This document shows, piece by piece, positions 36,544-43,537 of a stretch of DNA of 43,537 nucleotides. How positions within the stretch are numbered: the stretch's first letter is position 1; every line of letters starts with the position of its first letter. A model generated the notes under the pieces. The model was not told where the DNA came from, did not search any database, and worked only from the letters and a program-made list of their open reading frames with translations. The DNA comes from Bartonella tribocorum. Lineage in GTDB: Bacteria; Pseudomonadota; Alphaproteobacteria; Rhizobiales; Rhizobiaceae. The stretch covers positions 171 through 43,707 of the forward strand of contig NZ_NJPP01000015.1 in assembly GCF_002778015.1 (NCBI RefSeq), in the 5' to 3' direction. The translations under genes were made by a program, and so were the position numbers.

Positions 36544-37677
36544 ATGGCAACGCAACGTATTCGCGATTTTCTTGCCACACATCGTTCTGAAGGTCCATGC
36601 TTAATCGTTGACCTTGATGTTGTTCGTGACAACTATTTAAATTTTGAAAAAGCTCTGCCGCAGTCTCGTATTTTTTACGCAATAAAGGCTAATCCAGCTC
36701 TTGAAATCTTGCGTTTGCTAAATTCTTTAGGATCTTCTTTTGATGCGGCCTCTGTTGCAGAAATTGAAATGGCTTTACAAGCAGGGACAACGCCAGAGCG
36801 TATTTCTTTTGGGAATACGATAAAAAAAGAGCGTGATATCGCGCAAGCCTATGCATTGGGTGTTTCACTTTATGCGGTTGATTGTATTGAAGAAGTGGAA
36901 AAAATTTCACGTGTTGCTCCAGGAGCACGTGTCTTTTGTCGCGTGCTTACCGATGGAAAAGGGGCAGAGTGGCCATTGTCACGCAAATTTGGTTGCGTCC
37001 CTGCTATGGCGGTTGATGTGCTAAAACGTGCCCACCAATTAGGTTTGCAAGCCTATGGTGTTTCTTTTCATGTTGGGTCTCAGCAGGTTGATCTAAGTGC
37101 CTGGGATCGTGCTTTATCGGATGCTGCTAGCGTTTTTAAAAATTTGGAACAAGAAGGTATTTCATTGAAATTGGTGAATATGGGGGGCGGTTTTCCAACG
37201 CGTTATTTGAAAGATGTTCCTACAGAACAAGTTTATGGTAGGGTCGTTTTTGATTCATTAAAAAAGCATTTTGGTAATCGTATCCCTGAGACGATTATTG
37301 AACCAGGGCGCGCGATGGTTGGCAATGCTGGTGTTATTCGCACAGAAGTTGTTTTGATCTCTAAAAAAGCTGACAATGATAATGTCCGATGGGTTTATCT
37401 GGATATTGGAAAATTTAATGGTCTTGCTGAAACGATGGATGAGGCTATTCGTTATCCTATTGAGACCCCTCATGATGATCAGGTTATGGAGCCTTGTATT
37501 TTGGCTGGACCAACATGCGATTCGGCAGATGTTCTCTATGAAAAAACACCTTATCCCCTTCCTTTATCTCTAACGATTGGAGATCAGCTATTGATCCATG
37601 GAACGGGTGCTTACACAACAACTTACGCATCTGTTGCTTTTAATGGTTTTGAACCTTTACGATCCTATGTGATCTGA
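36544..37677 (+). CDS. Ornithine decarboxylase (group IV, alanine-racemase fold)
   Basis: This 377-residue PLP enzyme converts ornithine (possibly also lysine) to putrescine. The PLP lysine is in FYAIKANPALEIL (about 45-57). SFHVGSQQ, VNMGGGFPTRY (about 215-225) and EPGRAMVGNAGV (about 255) bind the cofactor phosphate. The catalytic Cys lies in GPTCDSADVLY (about 324), contributed across the dimer. Length matches the short alphaproteobacterial form. ATG 36544 is preceded by AAGGAG. It is controlled by the leader RNA upstream. A GNAT acetyltransferase follows after 77 bp and is probably co-transcribed. Confidence 0.93.
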   Translation: MATQRIRDFLATHRSEGPCLIVDLDVVRDNYLNFEKALPQSRIFYAIKANPALEILRLLNSLGSSFDAASVAEIEMALQAGTTPERISFGNTIKKERDIAQAYALGVSLYAVDCIEEVEKISRVAPGARVFCRVLTDGKGAEWPLSRKFGCVPAMAVDVLKRAHQLGLQAYGVSFHVGSQQVDLSAWDRALSDAASVFKNLEQEGISLKLVNMGGGFPTRYLKDVPTEQVYGRVVFDSLKKHFGNRIPETIIEPGRAMVGNAGVIRTEVVLISKKADNDNVRWVYLDIGKFNGLAETMDEAIRYPIETPHDDQVMEPCILAGPTCDSADVLYEKTPYPLPLSLTIGDQLLIHGTGAYTTTYASVAFNGFEPLRSYVI

Positions 37678-37754
37678 GATTTCCTTTTAACTATAGGTTT
37701 TTTTAGATTTTTTTCTATGCTCGTTATTGGGCTATAAGAGGGTGGGTTATCGAG

Positions 37755-38339
37755 ATGAACATGATTAATTTTCAAACAAAAGATGGGGCGTATTTTACAC
37801 TTTTATTGGAGCAAGAAGCCGATGAGCCTTATCGAGAAATTTTGCTTGATGCAACGATGGGGCAGGGACGTAAACGTAAATCATCAGAGGCTTTACGTCG
37901 TGGTCGATTAGCGGCTCAAGGGCTTTCTTTTGTGGTTAAAAATACGCTTGGTGAACTTGTGGGGAGTGTCCGTCTTTGGCATGTTGCTTTTTTTAAAGAA
38001 AAAAATGAAGCACAACATGCTTTACTTTTGGGCCCTTTAGCTGTTGCAACTGAATGTGCTGGGATGGGAATAGGATCAATGTTAGTTTGCCATGCAATTG
38101 AAACAGCCAAAAAATTGGGATATGGCGCTATTTTTTTGGTAGGAGATTTTGAATTTTATCAACGTTTTGGTTTTTCAAATCGCTTAACAGAAAATTTGGC
38201 AATGCCTGGTCCTTACGAAAAGAATCGTTTTCAAGCCTTGGAATTGATACCACGCTATCTTTCTGGATGTTATGGCACTTTGATTGCTAGTGGAGAACGA
38301 GCTGTTTCGAGTCATTTTCAGCATCATAAAGTGGCTTGA
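37755..38339 (+). CDS. GNAT-family N-acetyltransferase
   Basis: This 194-residue protein has the acetyl-CoA binding motif A in LLGPLAVATECAGMGIGSML (about 95-114; Q/R-x-x-G-x-G/A type loop as GMGIGS). GYGAIFLVGDFEFYQRFGFS (about 128-147) is typical of YhbS-like acetyltransferases. The substrate is unknown. Its location after ornithine decarboxylase is common in Rhizobiales and may hint at a polyamine-related substrate, though that is unproven. The start at 37755 or the ATG at 37761 are both possible. Confidence 0.87.
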   Translation: MNMINFQTKDGAYFTLLLEQEADEPYREILLDATMGQGRKRKSSEALRRGRLAAQGLSFVVKNTLGELVGSVRLWHVAFFKEKNEAQHALLLGPLAVATECAGMGIGSMLVCHAIETAKKLGYGAIFLVGDFEFYQRFGFSNRLTENLAMPGPYEKNRFQALELIPRYLSGCYGTLIASGERAVSSHFQHHKVA

Positions 38340-38438
38340 AGAGTGTCTTTATTTCGTTTTTTAATAATGCCTAGCATTTGGAAAAGTGTTCGTACAAAGT
38401 TTGGGGGAGTTGCTTTGCGATTGTTTTATATGGCTTTC

Positions 38439-38800
38439 TTATAAAGCTGGTTTCTTGTTTTTGATCGGTTTAATTAAGGTCGTAGGAATATATTTAAAGC
38501 TCATTTTTTTGAATGAGAGTCCTATTTCATCATATTGAAAAGAACCCAATTCTTGAGTGATTTTGGGTGCGTTAACTATCGTTATAAAATTTTCTAGCTT
38601 TATATCATTGGCCGCATTGGTCGATCTTGTATTGAGACAGTTTTTATTTCCCTGCCGTGAGGGGCAAGGGTATGGTTTTGATTGATTCATCATGAATAGC
38701 TTTCAAATAGGAAGCTATTGACAACATTCAGATTTTTCATGATAAAATACACCGTGATAAACTATGATTATAAATCAATGTATTTTTACAACGAGAGCTT
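38439..38800 (-). pseudogene. Decayed locus with integrase upstream element K
   Basis: On the minus strand, from 38800, the element recurs (ACATTGATTTATAATCATAG, then TTGATGAATCAATCAAAACC near 38690). It is followed by an 84-codon frame (MMNQSKPYPCPSRQGNKN ... KNKKPAL) that runs to 38439 through sequence which should be non-coding in the other copies. The frame is probably accidental or a fused remnant; no family is recognised. Confidence 0.35.
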
Positions 38801-39284
38801 CTCGTTTATGCTACTGAATTGTTCATAACAGAAATGATTGTTTGCCTATTGGGAGGAGAATATTGAAAACCTTTCTTAAGGTATTTGGGGGCAGATTCAA
38901 TATGGACGGAATGTACGTTTTTTAGGGATTAAAGAGGTGTATGGGCGTTTCTATTGAAGATGTAAGAGAATTTTGCTGTCGTTAACAGTTGTGAATTTAC
39001 CATGGTAAGAGTAGGGCATAGAAGATGATCATTCACTGATCAATTTTATTCAAAAAGAGAAAAATTTTATACCATTTTAGCGCTTACAGAAAGGGAAGTG
39101 GTTTCAGAAAGAAAAATATGGCAGCAATAGAATCAAAAGTGTAGATATCCACTTTTTGAAAGAACGTAAAAAAAATAAAACGATATGTTTGAGAGCTTTT
39201 TTTGAAAAAAATCATTTGGCAATGCGTATGAGAGTGTCGGATAGAGGTTGATTGTCTCGTTTCTAATTTTCGTATTCAGAATCA
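38801..39284. other. Intergenic debris
   Basis: AT-rich sequence with many stops in all frames. I recognise nothing in it beyond general resemblance to decayed coding DNA. Confidence 0.35.
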
Positions 39285-39430
39285 AAAAAACTTTGTTCTG
39301 TATGTTATCAAGGACATGGGTGCGTAAATAAAAATCACGAGAGCCTCTGTTATGAATCTCCTTAAGATGACATCATGGGAAGTTAGAAAAGAGAATGATG
39401 ATATAAATATTCTCGTAAGTGTTAAAAGTG
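39285..39430 (+). pseudogene. Degenerate tyrosine-integrase remnant L (5' end)
   Basis: TGTTATCAAGGACATGGGTG and GTAAATAAAAATCACGAGAG match the end of the common upstream element. They are followed by CCTCTGTTATGAATCTCCTT, the mutated start of the integrase. The resemblance ends within about 60 bp. The rest of the gap to 39869 shows nothing I can name. Confidence 0.5.
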
Positions 39431-39869
39431 CAAAACCAACCAAAGCAGTTTCCATTCCAAGAATTGACTGAAAGTTTACTACAAAAAGTGAAGCATAAAG
39501 AATTTTAAAGGATAATTTTTATAAGGGGAGACGTAAAATGAGGTTGCAAAATAAATAGCAGGAACAAATTTTCTTTTAATATTTTTTCTACTCTATGATG
39601 AAAAATCAAAAATCTTATAAAAAGAACTGCTTCGTCTTTATGGTGTGCAAGCTGTTTATATAAGCTCTTTGTTTGTTATCATCTAAAATAACTTTTCATG
39701 TGAGACGTTATTTTAAAGTGCATAAGGAGTTTGTTTTGAAAAGAATTTTTATCAAGAAGAATCATTTAGAATCACATGTTGATTCTACTATCTATTAAGA
39801 AAAAACAAGGTGAAAAAGAATCGAAGAAAGTGATAAAGATGAAAAAGTATTCCTCAATTTAAATTAAGC

Positions 39870-41441
39870 TTAGTGACTTGGTGGCGAATCTATGAGGGGT
39901 GGTATTTTTCTGAGAAAAATGGTCATAAATGTCAAAATACCGAAGACGATAGTGATGATAAAGAAAATATCACCAAAAGCCATAATCATTGCTTGTATGC
40001 GTACCATACCAAACAATTGAGAAAGAGCAAGCGTATACGAATCAAAGGTTTCTGTTTTGAAGAATAAAGTAAATTTTGAAAGCATTTCAGTTGCTTGTCT
40101 GTTTGCGTGGTTGATTGTGTCGGCTATTCGTTCATAATGGAAGTCCGTGCGTTTTGTCATGAGAGTGCTGATAATGGCAAGTCCTACAGCCCCCCCTAGA
40201 TTCCGTGTAAGATTAAAGAGTCCAGAGGCATTTTGCATGCGTTCTGGTGGAAGTGTTCCTAAGGCAATATTATTAATAGGAACCATACATAACATTACAG
40301 AAGAACCACGGAAAACTTGTGGCCAAAAGAGCTGCCAAAAATCCCAGTTATCAGTGATAGAACTCGCCATCCAAGTTCCTATTGCAAAGCCTAAAAGTCC
40401 TATTGCCATCATCAAACGTGCATCCATTCGTGCGGAAAGATATCCGGCAAGAGGTGCCGTTAATAACATGACAAACCCAGAAAGAAACAATGTTTCTCCA
40501 ATCATGAGGGCATCATAATGGCGGATTTGGCTTAAATAGACAGGATAAAGGTATGTGAGTCCATAAAGACCAATTCCCAAAGAAAAAGAAAAAATGGATG
40601 CAGCAGAAAAATTAAAATTAGAAAAAGTCGTAAGATCAACAATAGGCTCTTTTGCTGTAAATGCGCGCCAAAAGAAGAGCGCGGCAGACAAGATCATAAT
40701 AATGAATAAGTCCCGAATCAGCCGATCATTTAGCCAATCATGACGTGCGCCCTCTTCTAGTACATACTCTAAAGTTCCTAGAAAAACAGCCATGGAAATG
40801 AGGCCAAACCAGTCAAATTTAGCCATGAGAGATGGATTTGCTTTATCAAAATCAATCAATTTCCAAGCGAGAATTGAAATAATAATCCCAAAAGGCACAT
40901 TGATGAGAAAAAGCCAGTGCCATGATAAGATATGACAGAGATAACCTCCGACCGTTGGACCAATAGTGGGGGCTAATGTTGCGACTAGTCCAACGATAGG
41001 GACAACGATTGGGCGCTTGGAAGGAGGAAAAAGTATATAAGAGGCGGAAAAAACACTAGGGATAATCCCTCCACCAATAAAACCTTGCAATGCACGGTAG
41101 ATAATCATCTCTTCAATCGATGTTGCTGTCGCACAAAGAACAGAAGTAATTGTAAACCCGATTGCTGATGTGGTGAAGAAAACACGTGTTGAAAGCAATC
41201 TTCCTAAGAATCCAGAAAGAGGTAACATGATGACTTCAGCGATGAGATAGGAGGTTTGAACCCATGAAATTTCTTCAGAGCTTGCAGCAAGACCAGCTTG
41301 AACTTCGGCTAAAGAGGAAGCAACGATTTGTATATCCAAAATCGCCATGAACATGCCAAAGGCCATAACGATAAAAATCACAATGTTACGGATTTCTATA
41401 CGCTCTTGAGACTGTACAGGCTTTGGTGTTGAAGATGTCAT
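39870..41441 (-). CDS. EmrB-type multidrug MFS exporter (DHA2, 14 TMS)
   Basis: This 523-residue inner-membrane proton antiporter has 14 hydrophobic segments. Visible signatures are ILDIQIVASSLAEVQAGLAA (motif D1-like, about 35-54), SYLIAEVIMLPLSGFLGRLL (motif A region, about 65-84), and GGGIIPSVF and LFLINVPFGIIISI (motif C/antiporter region, about 180). It exports hydrophobic drugs together with the EmrA-type adaptor encoded 43 bp upstream and presumably an outer-membrane channel encoded elsewhere. It is a co-transcribed second gene. The substrate in this organism is unknown. Confidence 0.92.
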   Translation of the reverse strand: MTSSTPKPVQSQERIEIRNIVIFIVMAFGMFMAILDIQIVASSLAEVQAGLAASSEEISWVQTSYLIAEVIMLPLSGFLGRLLSTRVFFTTSAIGFTITSVLCATATSIEEMIIYRALQGFIGGGIIPSVFSASYILFPPSKRPIVVPIVGLVATLAPTIGPTVGGYLCHILSWHWLFLINVPFGIIISILAWKLIDFDKANPSLMAKFDWFGLISMAVFLGTLEYVLEEGARHDWLNDRLIRDLFIIMILSAALFFWRAFTAKEPIVDLTTFSNFNFSAASIFSFSLGIGLYGLTYLYPVYLSQIRHYDALMIGETLFLSGFVMLLTAPLAGYLSARMDARLMMAIGLLGFAIGTWMASSITDNWDFWQLFWPQVFRGSSVMLCMVPINNIALGTLPPERMQNASGLFNLTRNLGGAVGLAIISTLMTKRTDFHYERIADTINHANRQATEMLSKFTLFFKTETFDSYTLALSQLFGMVRIQAMIMAFGDIFFIITIVFGILTFMTIFLRKIPPLIDSPPSH

Positions 41442-41484
41442 AATAATGAGGTCATTTGCTTGTTATTATTAAGAGACTTTTATC

Positions 41485-42561
41485 TTATGGTTTTGTCCGT
41501 GTATCAACTTCTACTGAAACACTCATTCCTGCTCGGATATGTCCGGTTTTTAAGACTTCTTCTGGAATAGAAATACGTACGGGAATGCGTTGGACAATCT
41601 TTGTAAAGTTACCGGTAGCGTTTTGTGGAGGAAGAAGAGAAAAAACAGCACCTGTTGCCGGTGAGATAGAAACCACTGTTCCTGTAAAGACCTCATTTTT
41701 GAAGGCATCGACAGAAATATAAGCCTTTTGTCCTGCATGAATATTTTGCAACTGTGTTTCTTTATAGTTTGCTTCAATATAAAGCGCATGGATGGGGACT
41801 AACGCTGCAAGACGCTGGCCATTTACAACAAAATCTCCCGTTTTTGCTGTTAAATTTCCTATAATTCCATCAAATGGCGCGCGTATAATGGTTGAATCAA
41901 GATCACGTTGTGCTTTTTCACGCGAAAGTTCTAAGCTTTTTGTTTGGCTTTCTGTTTCACTTCGTTGTGCTTCTAGCACTTGGATATTGGCATGAGCTGC
42001 GGCGATTTGTGCATCTGCTCTTTTCACATTCGCAATGGCTTGTTCATAAGCTGATTTCGCATCATCGACATTAGATTGAGGCGCGTAACGATTCTCTTTA
42101 AGTTCTGTTACACGTTTTAAGGTGAGTTGTGCATTGGTTGCTATGGCTGAGGCGGCTGTTTTTTGAGCTTTTGCATCATCTAAAGCACTATGCGCTGCTG
42201 TGATTTGTGCATCAATGCGTAGAAGTGTTTTTTTCTGTGTGTTGAGACGCGCCTCTGTTTGATCTAAGGCTATTTGATAATCACCATTGTCTAAGTAAAA
42301 TAAGACATCGTCTTTTTTTACAATTTGGTTCGCTTTAATGGCAATTTTTTCAATATATCCGTTTAATTTGGGCGCAATAGCTGCGATATCTCCTTGCACA
42401 TAGGCATCTTCCGTGGAAAGCATATAACGCCAATGAGTTATCCATTTATAGCCAAACCAAAGTATAAAAAGTGCAAAGACGATAAAAAGAGCCTTGATTA
42501 TCTTTTTTTGTTTTATTCTATTGAGTTTTTTTGTTGAAGAAATTGTCTCAGATACGGACAT
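41485..42561 (-). CDS. EmrA/HlyD-type membrane-fusion protein
   Basis: This 358-residue periplasmic adaptor has a cytoplasmic basic start and a single membrane anchor (IIKALFIVFALFILWFGYKW, about 20-39). Next come a barrel-sandwich/lipoyl half (EDAYVQGDIAAIAPKLNGYI), a long alpha-helical hairpin rich in Ala, Gln, Lys (about 110-215), and the second lipoyl half (STIIRAPFDGIIGNLTAKTG). It ends with a beta-barrel. It couples the EmrB-type pump to the outer membrane. The first gene of the pair, its start at 42561 has TAAATC before it and no clear ribosome binding site. Confidence 0.92.
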   Translation of the reverse strand: MSVSETISSTKKLNRIKQKKIIKALFIVFALFILWFGYKWITHWRYMLSTEDAYVQGDIAAIAPKLNGYIEKIAIKANQIVKKDDVLFYLDNGDYQIALDQTEARLNTQKKTLLRIDAQITAAHSALDDAKAQKTAASAIATNAQLTLKRVTELKENRYAPQSNVDDAKSAYEQAIANVKRADAQIAAAHANIQVLEAQRSETESQTKSLELSREKAQRDLDSTIIRAPFDGIIGNLTAKTGDFVVNGQRLAALVPIHALYIEANYKETQLQNIHAGQKAYISVDAFKNEVFTGTVVSISPATGAVFSLLPPQNATGNFTKIVQRIPVRISIPEEVLKTGHIRAGMSVSVEVDTRTKP

Positions 42562-42716
42562 GATTTATATTTCCAATATTTATGTTCCAACGCGTATAAT
42601 AAGCCCATCACTTTAGGGTAGGGTGATATACATGCAAGGGCGATAAGAGCTTTTCAAAAAGCTAAGGCAATCTTCGAACCATAATACTAAATATATAGGC
42701 TTGCAAGTTAGAGGTC

Positions 42717-43109
42717 TTATTTTGTTGCGCATTTCTTACAAAGACCTCGTACTTCGAGAGTGCTTTTGTGTGCTTGAAAGTCAACAGCTTGAACCATTTG
42801 TTTTAAACTAGAGACAATCATTTGATTTTGTATTTCATTGACTTTACCACAGTTTTCGCAAATTATAAAAGTTGTGAGTTCGTTTTGGCAGCTTTCAGGA
42901 TGTAAACAGACCATAAAGGCATTTGCACTTTCAAGGCGGTGAATGCATTTTAGCTGTACGAGTTTTTCTAACGCACGATAAACTTGGAGAGGTGCGCGAA
43001 AACCTTCTTCGCGTAAGTGATCGAGAATCGCATAAGCACTTAAAGGCCCTTTTGCATTCTTTAAAGTGTTCAAAACCAATGTTTGGTTACGCGTCAGTTT
43101 CGATGACAT
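42717..43109 (-). CDS. zur: Fur-family regulator, probably zinc-responsive Zur
   Basis: A metalloregulator of about 130 residues. The winged helix spans about residues 5-70 (RNQTLVLNTLKNAKGPLSAY, FRAPLQVYRALEKLVQL). The Zur-like pattern of cysteines is present: CLHPESC, CENCGK in the dimerisation domain, and CKKC near the C-terminus. It represses zinc uptake genes when zinc-loaded. I choose ATG 43109 (MSSKLTRNQ), with GGGAG 6 bp upstream; in-frame starts at 43115 and 43166 are possible. It lies divergent from nothing visible, and 155 bp before the emr pair on the same strand; a link to the pump is not implied. Confidence 0.85.
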   Translation of the reverse strand: MSSKLTRNQTLVLNTLKNAKGPLSAYAILDHLREEGFRAPLQVYRALEKLVQLKCIHRLESANAFMVCLHPESCQNELTTFIICENCGKVNEIQNQMIVSSLKQMVQAVDFQAHKSTLEVRGLCKKCATK

Positions 43110-43537
43110 TGACATCTCCCTTTTGCTCTCATGAAAAAGCATAAAGCGGATAAGATGTTTATGCAATGATGATTATAGAATATGTCGCCTGCCTTTAAAT
43201 CTTTTATATGATGTGTGGATGTGCGTCGTGATGTTTAAGGAGAGTTATAACTGTTGTGAGAAGAGGGGGAATATGATTTAAGAGTTGGCATGTTATTCTT
43301 AAGCTGTTCTATTTTTTCTCTATTAAATTTTCAAAAAAGGAAAAAATGATATTGACTCTTTTGTTGAAAGAGTACTATATACGTCGAGTAACGAGAGCGG
43401 TTTCTGCTTGCGATGGTTGGTTTTTGCTCTTGTTTTGAGAACTAAGATTTATCATATATGCATTGTTTTGCCTTTTAGGTTTTTATTTTGCACTATTTAG
43501 TGTATGATATTTTTTGGTTTTAAAACGGTTTATTGAC
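43110..43537. other. Right-end intergenic region with a possible promoter
   Basis: No gene is visible to the window edge. A plus-strand TTGACT (43352-43357) and TATATA (43376-43381), 18 bp apart, would make a fair promoter for something beginning at about 43388 and extending beyond the window. The zur promoter must lie near 43120-43250. Confidence 0.35.

Noticed and set aside
36209-36682. 157-codon minus-strand open frame across the odc leader
   Set aside because: It is antisense to the leader RNA and odc start, with no motif. It is a shadow of the structured leader.
1-43537. CRISPR arrays, rRNA or tRNA genes, complete insertion sequences
   Set aside because: I saw no regularly spaced repeats, no tRNA cloverleaf signatures near the integrase remnants, and no transposase.

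Overview
The window looks like a chromosomal segment of a Bartonella species (Alphaproteobacteria, Hyphomicrobiales). The base composition is AT-rich. Housekeeping genes sit as isolated islands in long, decayed intergenic DNA. Two loci combine a structured RNA with a downstream XRE regulator and closely fit the genus-specific Brt/Trp arrangement. A glycine riboswitch precedes gcvTHP, and a speF-type leader precedes an alphaproteobacterial ornithine decarboxylase. The species cannot be decided from the sequence alone.

Layout. 1-1.8 kb is gene debris. 1.8-3.8 kb holds a SAF-domain NAD(P)-dependent oxidoreductase and a MaoC dehydratase, flanked by inverted copies of a decayed integrase. 3.8-6.3 kb is debris, including two more integrase copies and an inverted fragment of the oxidoreductase. 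6.3-8.9 kb is a methionine ABC importer (metI, metN, metQ). 9.4-10.0 kb is a secreted SH3-domain protein. 11.1-12.2 kb is asd. 13.4-20.6 kb is an accessory region with two Brt-like RNAs and XRE regulators, a cluster of very short overlapping ORFs, a frameshifted MFS transporter, a broken unknown gene between two phage KilA-N-like remnants, and an intact MFS transporter. 20.9-21.7 kb has a Trm112-like protein and a LON-domain protein. 22.2-26.8 kb is the glycine riboswitch with gcvT-gcvH-gcvP and a terminator. 29.0-34.3 kb has alr, fpr, eda and trhO. 36.1-38.3 kb has the speF leader, ornithine decarboxylase and a GNAT acetyltransferase. 39.9-43.1 kb has an EmrA/EmrB-type efflux pair and a Zur-like Fur-family regulator.

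Two kinds of repetition dominate the non-genic DNA. (1) About a dozen degenerate copies of one tyrosine-integrase gene lie in both orientations, each with a conserved upstream segment. (2) Partial copies of neighbouring genes occur repeatedly: the 3' ends of gcvP, alr and fpr are each duplicated just downstream of the parent gene, and an internal piece of the SAF oxidoreductase is duplicated in inverted orientation about 3 kb away. The fpr copy even supplies the last codons of eda.

The observations most worth following up are: a 38-codon open frame, with a stop directly before a hairpin, inside the ornithine decarboxylase leader (candidate polyamine/ornithine-sensing leader peptide); the paired Brt/Trp loci with identical promoter architecture, one of whose regulators carries a nonsense codon; and the recurrent gene-tail duplications.
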